From: Bifidobacterium imperatoris
Lineage (GTDB): Bacteria > Actinomycetota > Actinomycetes > Actinomycetales > Bifidobacteriaceae
DNA length: 64,000 nucleotides
Direction of reading: 5' to 3'
Assembly (NCBI RefSeq): GCF_002860405.1
Contig: NZ_NMWV01000005.1
Span: 299,121-363,120 of the forward strand
The translations under genes were made by a program, and so were the position numbers. The notes beneath the pieces are model-generated. The model did not search any database. It was not told the DNA's origin and worked only from the letters and a program-made list of their open reading frames with translations. Below, one piece after another: positions 34,190-44,038 of the stretch (the first letter of the stretch is position 1; each line of letters begins with the position of its first letter).

Positions 34190-36076
34190 TCAGTATTCGC
34201 GCTTCTTCGGCGGATAATCAGTAATGACCACCGGCTTGAACGTTACCGTTCCGTGTGCGTCCACCATAGAATGAGCGAGGAAATGCTCATCGTCGCGCTC
34301 GGGGAAATCAAGCCTGCGCATGGATCCACGAGACTCATGGCGTGCATCGGATGCCTGCAATACGGCTTGAGCCAATTCCGTAAGATGGCGGACTTCCCAG
34401 ATGGCCGTCACTTCCTGGTTAAATGCCGCCGTCTTATCATGCGCGTACAACGCTTCGGCAGCAGGTTTGACGGTGTTGTTCAATTGCTCGAAAGCGACTT
34501 TGATGGTGTCTGCGCTGCAGCGCACAGCCAAAGCACGCTCCATAATTGAGCCAAGTCGGGCCATGAGCCCGTAAGCGTTTTCATTGGATTCCTCATTGGA
34601 TTCCTCATCGGATTCGGACTGTTCCGCAGCGTTGGCACCTTGAAGCAGTGCTTCAAGGTCCTCAGTGCGTTGGCCGGCGGCCTGATCGACCGCAAGGGTG
34701 ATGCGTTCGTCCGCTTCGTCGTCACTCATGGGGGACTCAACCGGATTTTCGGCAATGCGTGCGGCCAAAGCATGACCGGAGCGGGTGCCGAACAAGCATG
34801 CGTCAAGCAGTGAATTGCCGCCCAAACGGTTCGCGCCATGTACGGAAACGCACGAGCATTCACCCGCGGCAAATAGGCCATCAATCACAGTGCGATGAGC
34901 GCCATCCCAACGGTACACTTCACCATTCGTGGTGATGGGCAGACCGCCCATCGTGTAGTGGGCGGTGGGCTTAATCGGCACCAAATCCTTGGCCGGATTA
35001 AGATTTGCATACTGCTCGATGGTTTCCACCACCTGAGGGAGTACCTGCTTCATATGCTCAGGATCAATGCCGGTCATATCCAGCCAGACGCAATCCTTGG
35101 GGCCTTCTGGGTCCTTCGGATCAGCCACACCGCGGCCTGCATCAATCTCCGCCATGATGGAACGTGACACCACATCACGCGCGGCAAGATCCTTATGCTC
35201 AGGCGCATAACGCTCCATGAACGCCTCGCCATTCGCATTCCTCAAAATACCGCCCTCCGCACGAGCCGCCTCAGATAGCAGAATACCGGTATGTGCAAGC
35301 CCAGTAGGGTGGAACTGCACGAATTCGATATCCTCAAGCTGCAAGCCCGCGGCAAGTGCCAGGGCCATACCGTCGCCGGTCAAATCCCAGGAGTTCGACG
35401 TGGTGTGGAACAAACGGCCGGCACCGCCGGTGGCAATCAGTACATTGCGCGCATGAATGGCTTGGATTTTGCCGCTATGAGTATCCAATGCCACGATGCC
35501 GGCTGCTTGGCTGCCATCCTCAGTGAGCGCCAAATCGGTCACATACCATTCTTCGGCGAACTCCACACCTTGGGCCACGCACTGCTGCCAAAGCGTATGC
35601 AAGATCTGATGACCAATACGGTCGGCCGCATAGGCGGCGCGCTTAACCGGCTCACCGCCGAAATCACGGGTATGGCCGCCAAAGCGACGCTGCGCGATAT
35701 GCCCATCTTCGGTGCGAGAGAAGGCCACGCCTTGACGTTCCAGATTGATCACGGTTTCCGGCGCATATTCGGCAAGCAGTTTCGCGGCGTCCTGATCCAC
35801 AAGCCAATCGCCGCCTTTAATGGTGTCGAAGTAATGCCAGTGCCAATCATCGGATTCCACGTTACCGAGGCTGGCTGCAATGCCGCCTTCCGCGGAACCG
35901 GTGTGCGAACGCAATGGCTGCAATTTGGAAACCACAAGAATCTTCGGCTCGATGCCTTGTTCTTTCAACTCCGTGATTTCGGGGGAGCGCAGCAACCCTA
36001 GGACTGCAGACAGGCCGGCTGCTCCGGCGCCGACGATGACTGCATCATACATATCTTCCAAACGTTTCGGACTCAT
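34190..36076 (-). CDS. sdhA: Succinate dehydrogenase/fumarate reductase flavoprotein subunit
   Basis: The 628-residue flavoprotein has the FAD dinucleotide loop [13 protein letters not shown], the covalent-FAD His context [10 protein letters not shown], the catalytic block [13 protein letters not shown], and the C-terminal [18 protein letters not shown]. The related L-aspartate oxidase is less likely because a cluster-bearing SdhB gene follows. ATG 36076 is preferred to 36115 because it lies near the flavin fold. A short acidic Glu/Ser/Asn repeat ([11 protein letters not shown]) is encoded by tandem 12-bp units near 34580-34615. Function in bifidobacteria, which lack a full citric acid cycle, is uncertain. 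Confidence 0.88.
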   Translation of the reverse strand: MSPKRLEDMYDAVIVGAGAAGLSAVLGLLRSPEITELKEQGIEPKILVVSKLQPLRSHTGSAEGGIAASLGNVESDDWHWHYFDTIKGGDWLVDQDAAKLLAEYAPETVINLERQGVAFSRTEDGHIAQRRFGGHTRDFGGEPVKRAAYAADRIGHQILHTLWQQCVAQGVEFAEEWYVTDLALTEDGSQAAGIVALDTHSGKIQAIHARNVLIATGGAGRLFHTTSNSWDLTGDGMALALAAGLQLEDIEFVQFHPTGLAHTGILLSEAARAEGGILRNANGEAFMERYAPEHKDLAARDVVSRSIMAEIDAGRGVADPKDPEGPKDCVWLDMTGIDPEHMKQVLPQVVETIEQYANLNPAKDLVPIKPTAHYTMGGLPITTNGEVYRWDGAHRTVIDGLFAAGECSCVSVHGANRLGGNSLLDACLFGTRSGHALAARIAENPVESPMSDDEADERITLAVDQAAGQRTEDLEALLQGANAAEQSESDEESNEESNENAYGLMARLGSIMERALAVRCSADTIKVAFEQLNNTVKPAAEALYAHDKTAAFNQEVTAIWEVRHLTELAQAVLQASDARHESRGSMRRLDFPERDDEHFLAHSMVDAHGTVTFKPVVITDYPPKKREY

Positions 36077-36118
36077 GGGTTTGATTCTCGCACACCCGCC
36101 GAACAGCCGCCGCATAGG

Positions 36119-37642
36119 TCAGGTGACATATTCGCTTAAGACCAGAGCATCCGCCTTTCTTTCGATGATACCGTTGAGCTCCATGATGCCGAGAAGTTCC
36201 AATACGGTTGCGATATCCGGAATATCATCAGGGGCGCTGGTTCGTGCCACTTGCAGGAGCGTGTCGGGCGTGGCAATGAGATGCCGTTTGTTGCATTCGC
36301 GGATCAATGCAACCATCATGCGTTGAGTTTCCGGCAGCTCTCCTACTCGTATACATGCGCGTTTGGCATGATATTCCTCCTGTGATGAGGTCCGTAAATC
36401 CGGTGTTTTTCGTTTCCTCTCATGTTCTGCTGTTTGAGATGCTTGCTCTACGGTTGAAATGGGCGATGACGCATGTTGTACAGCATGCGTTGCAGTGCTG
36501 TGTGGCACGCTGGTTTGTGTGGGTGCTGCTGATTTGATTGTGCGCGGCTCAGGCATGTCGTCAACGATGAAAGGCTGATGAGCTTCGTGGCATATGTCTT
36601 CGGTAGATGTGGCTGCGCAAAGGAGCACGGCTTTCTGCTCACTGATGATCTTGTTGCAGCCGGCATTGACCGGCTGATTGATATCTCCTGGAGCCGCATA
36701 CACTTCTCGCATCAATTCACATGCCCAGCCGGCGGTGTTTAATGCTCCTGATCGCAGACGAGCCTGGGCGACTACCAATGTAGAGGAGAGCGCGGCGATA
36801 ATCCGATTGCGCAACAGAAACCGTCTGGCTTCAGGAACCACGTTCGGGCAGAGCTCGCTGATCAACGCGCCGGACTGCCCTTCGATTCGTTCGAATAATG
36901 TGCGATTGCGTAATGGCCCCATGTGATTGAGGCCTCCGGCGAATACGGCAACCGTCTTGCCTACAGTGAGCTGATTGCACCCATGTGATGCGTTCAGTGC
37001 TCCCCAATGAGCCGCCGCATCAGTGCCCATAGCGCCGCCTGAAACCACAAGATGCCCCGAAGTCGCTGCCTGTTCTGCAAGCGTATGGGCAACATATCTG
37101 CCATACTCCGTAACATCGCGAGAGCCGACGATTCCCAACGGTTTGGGGCAGCTGGTTAACGCTCTTGGATCGCCTTTGCCCCATAAGCATAACGGTGGCG
37201 CCCAATCAGAGCGAATGGCCAGATCTTCCAGCTGATTGGGCCAGCATGGATTGCCTGGTGCAATGATCCATTGCGTTCCATCTGCAGTGAACCAGTCTGC
37301 GAGCGCTAACGGGTTAAGATCCGGCAAATCCTGCATGCGATTATGCCAATTCGTTACAGCAAGACGGAATGCTTTCATACTGTCGGCAGTGGGTTTACGC
37401 CCCCATGTGACAAGCCCATTGGCGAACATACGTTCAAGTTCGTTACATGCGGGAGCGCAGATATTGGATGGTTTGGCGGGATGAGATTCAACGAGTACTC
37501 GCCATACGGTTTCTGCGTTGGGAGAGCCTTTAAGCAGGGCATACATGGAGGCGTCGGCTCCGTCAAGGCAGAATGTGAGTGCCGCTCGGAATAGGGCGTC
37601 GCGTGATAGTACCGGCATTGCGATGGTGTTGTGTTCGTTCAT
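36119..37642 (-). CDS. dprA: DNA-processing protein DprA
   Basis: The 507-residue protein contains the DprA Rossmann-like domain: LGIVGSRDVTEYGRYVA (about residues 180), VSGGAMGTDAAAHWGAL (about 215), KTVAVFAGGLNHMGPLRNRTLFERI, and RNRIIAALSSTLVVAQARLRSGALNTAGWA. It loads RecA on incoming single strands during transformation. N- and C-terminal parts are longer than in the roughly 290-residue minimal forms; the C-terminal tail looks winged-helix-like. ATG 37642 overlaps the comM stop by four bases, so the two are coupled. Upstream in-frame codons lie inside comM. Confidence 0.9.
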   Translation of the reverse strand: MNEHNTIAMPVLSRDALFRAALTFCLDGADASMYALLKGSPNAETVWRVLVESHPAKPSNICAPACNELERMFANGLVTWGRKPTADSMKAFRLAVTNWHNRMQDLPDLNPLALADWFTADGTQWIIAPGNPCWPNQLEDLAIRSDWAPPLCLWGKGDPRALTSCPKPLGIVGSRDVTEYGRYVAHTLAEQAATSGHLVVSGGAMGTDAAAHWGALNASHGCNQLTVGKTVAVFAGGLNHMGPLRNRTLFERIEGQSGALISELCPNVVPEARRFLLRNRIIAALSSTLVVAQARLRSGALNTAGWACELMREVYAAPGDINQPVNAGCNKIISEQKAVLLCAATSTEDICHEAHQPFIVDDMPEPRTIKSAAPTQTSVPHSTATHAVQHASSPISTVEQASQTAEHERKRKTPDLRTSSQEEYHAKRACIRVGELPETQRMMVALIRECNKRHLIATPDTLLQVARTSAPDDIPDIATVLELLGIMELNGIIERKADALVLSEYVT

Positions 37643-39177
37643 GACATCCTCGTTCTCAGTTCGATGCCTTGATGGACATCTTGTTCGGTGGGGCTGGTTC
37701 TTCCATCTAGGTCGGCAAGCGTCCACGCGAGACGCATGGCTCGGTCTGCGCCGCGTAAGGTGAGCTGATGATTGGACAGCGCTTTGTTCACCAGCTCCAT
37801 AGCTTTGAGCGATGTGTTCGCATGGAGCCATTTGCCGGATGCTTGTGCATTGCAAGTCCATCCAAACTGTTTGAACCGATTCATCGCTGTATGGCGAGCC
37901 TGAATCACTCGTTCGCGGATGATTTGGCTCGTCTCTCCCTGAGTTTCGTGCTGTTGGGCTATACGAGAGACCGGTGGCACGGATATTTGAATATCAACAC
38001 GGTCCAGAATCGGCCCGGATAATCTGGAGAAATACCGCATGCGTTCCTTCTCTTTGCAAGTGCAGCGTTCTCCGGTGCCGTAGTAGTAGCCGCAGGGGCA
38101 TGGGTTGGCAGCCATGATGAGTTGGAATGTGGCGGGATAATAGGTGCTGCCTTTTGAACGAGAAAGGGCCACATACCCGGATTCCAAAGGTTCGCGCATA
38201 GTTTGCAATGCGCGGGCGCTGAATTCGGGCGCTTCATCAAGAAACAGGATGCCGCGGTGGGCGCGTGTAATGGCGCCGGGAGTGGCTATGCCACTGCCTC
38301 CTCCCACGAGTGCCGCCGTGGTGGCGGTATGATGCGGGGCTTCGAACGGCGGCACATCGGTAATGCCGTAATGGGGCAGAGTGCCGCACAATGATCGGAT
38401 GGAAGCCACTTCCAGTTGTTCGGATTCGTTTAACGGGCACATGATGCCGGGCAGTCGGGAGGCGAGCATGGTTTTACCGGCACCGGGAGGGCCGGTCATA
38501 ATGAGATTATGGCCGCCGGCGGCTGCCACTTGTAAGGCCCATTTGGCGTATTCCTGGCCTAAAACCTCACTCATGTCACCGCATGATTGTGGATCCGGAG
38601 TCTGTGAGGAATCCACGGTGGCATCATCGCTGTTGTGTGGCAAATCCGGTATTCGATAGGTGGCGTTGCCTCCCATGATTTCGATGAGCTCGCCTACATG
38701 TTGCACGCCGATGACATCCAGTCCTTCTACCATTGCGGCTTCGTCAAGATTTCGGTATGGGACGATGAGTTTGTGAATGCCGCGCTCTTTGGCGTGCAAC
38801 ATGATAGGCAGTAAGCCATGAATTGGTAGCACTGAGCCATCGAGATTGACTTCGCCAAGCACAATCGTGTTTTCCAGGCAATCATGCCGAATAGCGTTCG
38901 AAGCGCATAATACGCTTGCGGCTATCGATAAGTCATGTGAGGATCCCCGTTTGGGTACCGAAGCCGGGCTCATGTTCACGGTGACCCGTGTCTGAGGCCA
39001 GGAAAATCCGCTGGCTTGGCATGCTGATTTCACCCGTTCTCGAGCCTCGGACAGTGAGGTGTCCGGCAGACCGATGATGGAGAAATATGGCAATCCGGGG
39101 CTGATGAACGCCTGGACTTGGATGATGAAGGCCTTCAAACCGATAAGTCCTACTGAAAGAGTGCTTCCTATAGGCAT
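37639..39177 (-). CDS. comM: ComM/YifB-family AAA+ ATPase
   Basis: The 512-residue protein has the N-terminal Lon-like domain (VQVQAFISPGLPYFSIIGLPD, PASVPKRGSSHDLSIAASVL), then an AAA+ core with Walker A GPPGAGKTMLASRLPGI (about residue 230) and Walker B RGILFLDEAPEF. The CPCGYYYGTGERCTC cysteine block near 360 is typical. In transformable bacteria ComM is a helicase that extends strand exchange. The dprA-comM-yraN order is common in actinobacteria. Whether the organism is naturally competent is not shown. Confidence 0.92.
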   Translation of the reverse strand: MPIGSTLSVGLIGLKAFIIQVQAFISPGLPYFSIIGLPDTSLSEARERVKSACQASGFSWPQTRVTVNMSPASVPKRGSSHDLSIAASVLCASNAIRHDCLENTIVLGEVNLDGSVLPIHGLLPIMLHAKERGIHKLIVPYRNLDEAAMVEGLDVIGVQHVGELIEIMGGNATYRIPDLPHNSDDATVDSSQTPDPQSCGDMSEVLGQEYAKWALQVAAAGGHNLIMTGPPGAGKTMLASRLPGIMCPLNESEQLEVASIRSLCGTLPHYGITDVPPFEAPHHTATTAALVGGGSGIATPGAITRAHRGILFLDEAPEFSARALQTMREPLESGYVALSRSKGSTYYPATFQLIMAANPCPCGYYYGTGERCTCKEKERMRYFSRLSGPILDRVDIQISVPPVSRIAQQHETQGETSQIIRERVIQARHTAMNRFKQFGWTCNAQASGKWLHANTSLKAMELVNKALSNHQLTLRGADRAMRLAWTLADLDGRTSPTEQDVHQGIELRTRMS

Positions 39178-39189
39178 GACGTGTTCCTC

Positions 39190-39690
39190 TCAGAAAGCTC
39201 CTGGTATGTGATGCACCACTGGAGAACCCATGTGCATCACAATCGTCACCACGTCGAAGCGGATTGCCGTATGCGGTATACGGTTGCGTTGGTCAATGAG
39301 CCATTCGCATGCGGCTCGTCGAAGATTCGTTTGCTTGGTGCGTGTCACGGCTTCCTGAGGAGCGCCGTAATGCGTAGTGCGGCGTGATTTAACCTCGACG
39401 AACACGATGATGCGTTCCGGTGTCATCATGACAATGTCCAATTCGCCATAGCGGGTATGCCAGTTGCGGCTCAACGTGATCCACCCTTGCTGTTCAAGCC
39501 ACATGGCGGCATACTGTTCGCCGATGGCACCGAATTGCTTGGGTGTGATTGTTGGGTCGGCTAGGGCTATGGCCAGCTGATGCGCTGGTTGAAGATCCAC
39601 ATGAGTGGGAGAGTCCAGCATAGGCTGCTGGTAATGAGGTGCGGCTTGGCTGCCGGCTTCGAAAGTCTGCGGTGACGTGGAAGTGCTCAT
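39190..39690 (-). CDS. YraN family protein (UPF0102, nuclease-like)
   Basis: The 166-residue protein carries the UPF0102 core: GEQYAAMWLEQQGW, LSRNWHTRYGELDIVMMTPERIIVFVEVKSRR (GElDlv...FVEVKtR pattern with Glu, Asp, Glu-x-Lys of a restriction-like fold) and RFDVVTI near the C-terminus. The N-terminal 45 residues are an unconserved Ser/Gln/His-rich extension. It lies 12 bases before comM in the same operon and is probably involved in DNA processing, by fold and context only. Confidence 0.88.
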   Translation of the reverse strand: MSTSTSPQTFEAGSQAAPHYQQPMLDSPTHVDLQPAHQLAIALADPTITPKQFGAIGEQYAAMWLEQQGWITLSRNWHTRYGELDIVMMTPERIIVFVEVKSRRTTHYGAPQEAVTRTKQTNLRRAACEWLIDQRNRIPHTAIRFDVVTIVMHMGSPVVHHIPGAF

Positions 39691-39740
39691 GTATCCACTG
39701 TGCGGTTAGACCGGTTCGCCGCACAAGCGCAACCGGCAAA

Positions 39741-39806
39741 TGTGGATACTATGACGGGGTTTGGCGTGTTGTGGATAACGTGTGGATGGAAACCGGGTTA
39801 TCCACC
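39741..39806 (+). promoter_or_regulatory. Cluster of DnaA-box-like sequences
   Basis: TGTGGATAC (39741), TGTGGATAA (39770-39778, a perfect DnaA box on the minus strand), TGTGGATGG (39781) and TTATCCACC (39798-39806) lie within 66 bases. A fifth near-match, GTATCCACT, is in the yraN 5' region. It could bind DnaA to control the flanking genes or titrate DnaA. No dnaA, dnaN or other origin gene is nearby. Confidence 0.4.
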
Positions 39807-39892
39807 GATTGTTAAGACGGTACGCAAATTATAGAGGCACAGTTGTAATCCGCGGGATGACAACACGCCTTAACCCATCAGACTTGCTGATG

Positions 39893-39907
39893 CTACGGTA
39901 GCCGTAG
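39893..39907 (+). promoter_or_regulatory. Palindrome before the response regulator
   Basis: CTACGG-TAG-CCGTAG is a 15-base palindrome 30 bases before the response regulator start, a plausible autoregulatory operator. Confidence 0.35.
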
Positions 39908-39936
39908 AAGGGGCGGCACTGAAGCCGCGGAAGGAC

Positions 39937-40620
39937 ATGAGCATCATGAGCGGCGACAATCAACGGCAGACCGTACGACCCATCGTCACCATCGGCCTCG
40001 TGGACAATGACGCGTTTTCGCTCGCCTTCCTCGAACGTTCCATCAGCGAACTTATGCCTGAGGCCCGCATCATTTGGAAAACTACCTCAGGCAGGGATGC
40101 GGTCGCCCGTTGCCTCGATACGCGCCAAAGCCCCAATGTGCTCCTGACTGACATGTCGATGGATGAACTCTCCGGACTCGTGGTGTGCAAGACCATTCGC
40201 ATCAAAACCGCACGCGTCAAGATTCTGGCGGTCACCTCATTCTCACTCGCCGTATATTCCAACAAAGCCGCCGCAGCCGGAGCACAAGGCATTGTGCCCA
40301 AATCGGTGGAGACGCCCATCATCGAAGCGATTCGCACCATCGCCGCCGGCGGCACATGGGGCGAAGGCTTCGAAACCGCAGCCCAAGCGCACACCCGATT
40401 GAGCGGGCAGCGTATGCCCCGTCAATTCCTGCTTTCCGACCGTGAAGCCGAAGCCATGAACCTATGCTCCAGAGGGCTGTCCACCGAACAGATCGCCGCC
40501 GAAATGCAAGTCAATGCCTCCACCGCCAAAACCTATCTCACCCGTGCCATCCATAAGCTCGGCGTTACCTCTCGCGGTGCGGCCGTAGCCTTGTGGACTG
40601 GCGCATCGGAGGGGGAGTAA
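39937..40620 (+). CDS. LuxR/NarL-family response regulator
   Basis: The 227-residue protein has a receiver domain (IGLVDNDAFSLAFLE acidic pocket, VLLTDMSMDELSG with the phospho-accepting Asp at about residue 69, KILAVTSFS, GIVPKSVE lysine) and a LuxR-type DNA-binding domain (LSDREAEAMNLCSRGLSTEQIAAEMQVNASTAKTYLTRAIHKLGV). ATG 39946 is an alternative start and is better spaced from AAGGA. The stop overlaps the start of the kinase gene (TAATG). The likely targets are the lipoprotein and export genes downstream, by position. Confidence 0.88.
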   Translation: MSIMSGDNQRQTVRPIVTIGLVDNDAFSLAFLERSISELMPEARIIWKTTSGRDAVARCLDTRQSPNVLLTDMSMDELSGLVVCKTIRIKTARVKILAVTSFSLAVYSNKAAAAGAQGIVPKSVETPIIEAIRTIAAGGTWGEGFETAAQAHTRLSGQRMPRQFLLSDREAEAMNLCSRGLSTEQIAAEMQVNASTAKTYLTRAIHKLGVTSRGAAVALWTGASEGE

Positions 40621-41956
40621 TGAACGGCAAGCCCACTGCGAATGCGGCCCACTGGATTCGGACGCACTGGTTCCGCATCGCCATTGCGGCCTTCACGCTC
40701 ACCGCCACTTTGGTGGAATGGTCGGTGATACCGCCGATCTATCCGCTGAATTTCCTGTTTTCAGGACTATCGGTTATCGCCATCGTGCTCTCGCCATTCA
40801 TTCCCAGAATCTCCGATGGCTGATCATCGTCACTGTGGTGGCCAGACTGTTCGTGCTTGACCTATCCGGCCCGAACCCGCTCTGGGCGGCATATTTGGCG
40901 CTCGCGATTATCGGCTATGACAGTGCGATCCCCGTGGCGATTGCCGCGTTGCTCACAGTCACGATTGCCGAATGCGTGCCGGTGGCCTTGAACACCTTTA
41001 ACGCGCTTTCAGCAACATGGATCGGCATGGTCAACTACATCGGCATGTTCACGCTCGCCACGATGGCGGGCATGTCATTCCGGTGGCGCAAACAGCGCGA
41101 CGAGATTCGTGAACAGGCTCTGGTTCTGGAACGCAAACAATGGCAGTTGGATACGCTGCAACGCAATACACGCCTGGCCTCACGTATCCACGACTCCGCC
41201 AGCGGCGGACTCTCATACATCGCCCTGACTGCACAACGCGAGCTGCGACGCATCGATGACGGTGAGGCGCACAGCGCCGAACGTCAGGATTGGCAGTTTG
41301 TCAATGATCAGGCATTATCCGTGCTCGATGAGATCCATCACGTTATCGATCTGCTTGAACAGCCGCAAGCATCTGACTCATCGCAGCCGGATGATCCTGA
41401 GAATTTCAAAGCCCGGAAAACCCACGCCAATCTCGTGGTGAAGCGTGTTGAAAGCACTGTGCCGGAACCCTCATCCTCTAGCAGCGCAACATCGCGGCGA
41501 TGGAATACCTTGCAATCGGCAATGCGGGAAGCGAACACCAAACTCACGCATCTGGGGTTCTCAGGAACCATTGAAACGCGCGGCAGTCTCCCGGATGATT
41601 GCGCAGACGAAACAATCGCAGAGGCCGCCAATCTCATCGGTGAAATCGCCGCCAATATCACCCGCCACATGAGCCCGGATACCGGTGAATACTGCTGCGT
41701 AATCACTGTGAGCAAAGCTGCCATCGAAATCATGGAAACCAATCCGGTGGCCATACCAAGCAATGACGTACAGAACAATGACAGCAGTCCGACCGGCGCG
41801 CTCAAGCCGCACGGCAGCGGACTCGCCATGCACCGGCGCATAATCAGCAGCCTTGGCGGAGAACTCAATACCACTGCAGAAGACGGTGATTGGATACTCT
41901 ATGCCCGCATCCCCGCACATCCCGGTTCGTCGGAGCTTGAGAGGCGTGCATCATGA
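40620..41956 (+). pseudogene. Sensor histidine kinase, frameshifted near 40800
   Basis: The first frame (ATG 40620, TAATG overlap with the regulator) encodes about 60 residues with two membrane segments and stops at 40821-40823. From about 40802 the next frame continues with further membrane helices (LRWLIIVTVVARLFVLDLSG, ALLTVTIAECVPVAL), a coiled linker, the HisKA_3-type box RIHDSASGGLSYIALTAQRE, and a weak ATPase domain (NLIGEIAANITRHM, GSGLAMHRRIISSLGGEL). Joining the frames needs a one-base insertion or two-base deletion near TTCCCAGAATC. Either the kinase is broken in this strain or the assembly has an error there. Confidence 0.75.
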
Positions 41957-42537
41957 CCAGGATTCGCGGCAGCAACCAATCATATGAACAACGCCATCAT
42001 CATGCATGGCATCGCATCGCCTCCAGCTTCAGCCAGTGGCATCGCCGAAACCTGACGGTTGCCATCATCCTTGCCATAGGCATTATCATCGCCGTACTGC
42101 TGGTATCGCTGCTCCCGCAGCCGTGGAGCGACGTGGCATCCAACGCAAGCAACGATTCCAGCCGCACACTGCCTACCACCAGCGAACATCCCGAATTTAC
42201 CGGTCCGCACAAATACGAAGCGCTGACCGCCTGGAACAACCTACACACCGAACTCGGGCGCAGCATACTCGAAGATGGCGTGGTAACACCAGTCGAGCTT
42301 GCCAAAGTACGCAAGACCTATAACGAATGCCTGTCCGTCTATGGACTACAGGCTAAAACAATCACGGATGGCAACGGCGAAGCCATAGGCGAGAGCGTCG
42401 TACCGATTCGCGGATCGATGAATAGCCAACAACGATCGGCTGTCATCGACCAATGCAGAGCCGAATCCGATTACCAGTGGCTGGAATCATTGGCCAATGC
42501 TCAATCCACCGAACAGTCGACAAAGGAGTCGCAATGA
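41953..42537 (+). CDS. Membrane-anchored extracytoplasmic protein (cluster paralogue 1)
   Basis: The 194-residue protein has a cytoplasmic basic start, one membrane helix (NLTVAIILAIGIIIAVLLVSLL, about residues 33-54) and an outer domain. The domain begins FTGPHKYEA and has RSILEDGVVTPVEL, then YNECLSVYG and DQCRAESDYQWL. That pattern is shared with the three lipoproteins that follow, but this copy has only the first two of the four shared cysteines and ends earlier. It overlaps both neighbours by four bases (kinase and paralogue 2), so it belongs to the two-component operon. No known domain recognised. Confidence 0.75.
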   Translation: MTRIRGSNQSYEQRHHHAWHRIASSFSQWHRRNLTVAIILAIGIIIAVLLVSLLPQPWSDVASNASNDSSRTLPTTSEHPEFTGPHKYEALTAWNNLHTELGRSILEDGVVTPVELAKVRKTYNECLSVYGLQAKTITDGNGEAIGESVVPIRGSMNSQQRSAVIDQCRAESDYQWLESLANAQSTEQSTKESQ

Positions 42538-43208
42538 ACCAGCACTACCGTCGATCTCGACTCATGAAAACCATCATTGCCGTCGTCGCCGCAAGCTGCA
42601 TCCTATGCTCGGCCTCAGCCTGCACCGAACCGCTGCACGGCGATAACACTGCGCAAACCCAGCCGCACACCAGCGAGGGCATCAACCTCAATACTCACTA
42701 TTCGACGGAGCTGAAACAGGCCCGCGAGCAGTTGGAGCAGAACGGCAATGATTTCGCGGCAAACATCCTAAAGGATGGCATCATTGCGGACAGCGAACTG
42801 GCCGAGCTGAACCATCGCGTTGTACAGTGTTTGAGCGACTTCGGCTATAGCAAGGATTCCATCAGCATGGGGGAGTTGGGTGAGATGAGTGTCCATCCAC
42901 CGAGCGGGGCGACGCACGAGGAATCGGCATCATGGGGTGCTTCCGTGAATCAGGATACGCAAACCTGCACCGAACGCAATGGGGCGAATGTCATCTGGCA
43001 GCTGGCCAGCGCCGCGCAATTGAATCCGAGCAACGATGGCAAGGATGCGAGGCAGACCATCATCGATTGCTATATCAAGCAGGGGATAGTTGGCGCATCA
43101 TATTCGATTGATGATTATGAACGAGACAGCAGAAACGGCACCGGTCCGTTCGATGAAGCGCAACGCGCGGATGCAGGATTCCAACAGAAGCTTGAGGTTT
43201 GCGAGTAA
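42534..43208 (+). CDS. Putative lipoprotein (cluster paralogue 2)
   Basis: The 224-residue protein starts at ATG 42534, overlapping the previous gene (ATGA). Its signal peptide ends in CSASAC, a plausible lipobox, so it is probably lipid-anchored outside. The mature part has FAANILKDGIIADSELAEL, QCLSDFGYS, TCTERNGANVIWQLASA, DCYIKQGIVGASYS and a final VCE, giving the four-cysteine pattern shared with 43296-43973 and 44184-44924. Function unknown. Disulfide bonding outside the cell is inferred from the conserved cysteines. Confidence 0.78.
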   Translation: MNQHYRRSRLMKTIIAVVAASCILCSASACTEPLHGDNTAQTQPHTSEGINLNTHYSTELKQAREQLEQNGNDFAANILKDGIIADSELAELNHRVVQCLSDFGYSKDSISMGELGEMSVHPPSGATHEESASWGASVNQDTQTCTERNGANVIWQLASAAQLNPSNDGKDARQTIIDCYIKQGIVGASYSIDDYERDSRNGTGPFDEAQRADAGFQQKLEVCE

Positions 43209-43295
43209 ATCATGGGGAAGCGATTGACGTATTGACGTAGAAAAGCCTACCCGCACTAAGGGAAGCTAAAAGAAACGCGTCTGCCTCCTCGCAAT

Positions 43296-43973
43296 CTACT
43301 TGCGCGGATCGTCATTGCATTGGATCCAACTTTCGTAATTCTGCTCGCTGTAATACTTGCCACCGGGGTTGGTGAACTGTTGATTGAACTGGGTGTACTC
43401 TTCGCCATCCGCATCGACTATTGGAATATCCTCCGCGGTGAATTCCGGGCCGACCGCACCCTTGCGTTTCAAGCACTCCGTCAAATCCTGCCGTATCTCC
43501 TCGGCAGTGCGGTTGCGCAGTTCGCCATTCGGATCCTGAACCAGTGCGTTGTAGAGAGCCGTGATGAAATACTGGCCTGATTGCTTGGAACAGATGATGT
43601 CCTGTTCATTGAGCCGCTGCTGTTCGGCGTCGCTCATATTGTCTGTTGGCATTTGGGCTGAACCATCCGGGTTCACATAGTCATACACGAACCCGGCATC
43701 CGCCATGCAGGACTGATACCTGCTCGCCACTTCCGTGGCCTCCGCTTCAGTGATCTGCTCATCGCGCAGTACATCCTGTGCGAATGTGTTGTCGTTTTCG
43801 CGGGCCTGATCGTAGCTTAACTGGAAATCCTCAGCCCAAGGGCCTGAAAACGTGGGCTCGCCTTGTGGCTGTTCTGTAGCGCCTAAGGATGGCCCGCTGC
43901 ATGCGGCAGCTGAGCACATTACAGCGGCAGTCAGTGCCAACACGGTTATACGATGTGCCAGTATGTGCTTCAT
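43296..43973 (-). CDS. Putative lipoprotein (cluster paralogue 3)
   Basis: The 225-residue protein is encoded opposite to its paralogues. The signal peptide ends in CSAAAC (lipobox). Then come FSGPWAEDFQLSYDQA, FAQDVLRDEQITEAEATEV, SCMADAGFVYDYV, ICSKQSGQYFITALYNAL, ECLKRKGAVGPEFTAEDI and WIQCNDDPRK. ATG 43973 is chosen over 43982. It converges on paralogue 2 and diverges from paralogue 4 across a 210-base region with an 11-bp inverted repeat. Confidence 0.78.
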   Translation of the reverse strand: MKHILAHRITVLALTAAVMCSAAACSGPSLGATEQPQGEPTFSGPWAEDFQLSYDQARENDNTFAQDVLRDEQITEAEATEVASRYQSCMADAGFVYDYVNPDGSAQMPTDNMSDAEQQRLNEQDIICSKQSGQYFITALYNALVQDPNGELRNRTAEEIRQDLTECLKRKGAVGPEFTAEDIPIVDADGEEYTQFNQQFTNPGGKYYSEQNYESWIQCNDDPRK

Positions 43974-44005
43974 GGGGAACACCTTCTATCTCCACTGTGT
44001 GTGGC

Positions 44006-44038
44006 TTTGAGAACCGTTGCCGGTCAGCGGTTCTCAAA
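44006..44038 (+). promoter_or_regulatory. Inverted repeat in the divergent region
   Basis: TTTGAGAACCG (44006-44016) and CGGTTCTCAAA (44028-44038) are perfect 11-bp arms in the 210 bases between two divergent lipoprotein genes. It could be an operator for the local response regulator or a leader hairpin. Confidence 0.4.

Noticed and set aside
34575..34620. Tandem 12-bp repeats inside sdhA as a phase-variation tract
   Set aside because: The unit is a multiple of three, so copy changes would only lengthen an acidic loop; there are fewer than three full copies.
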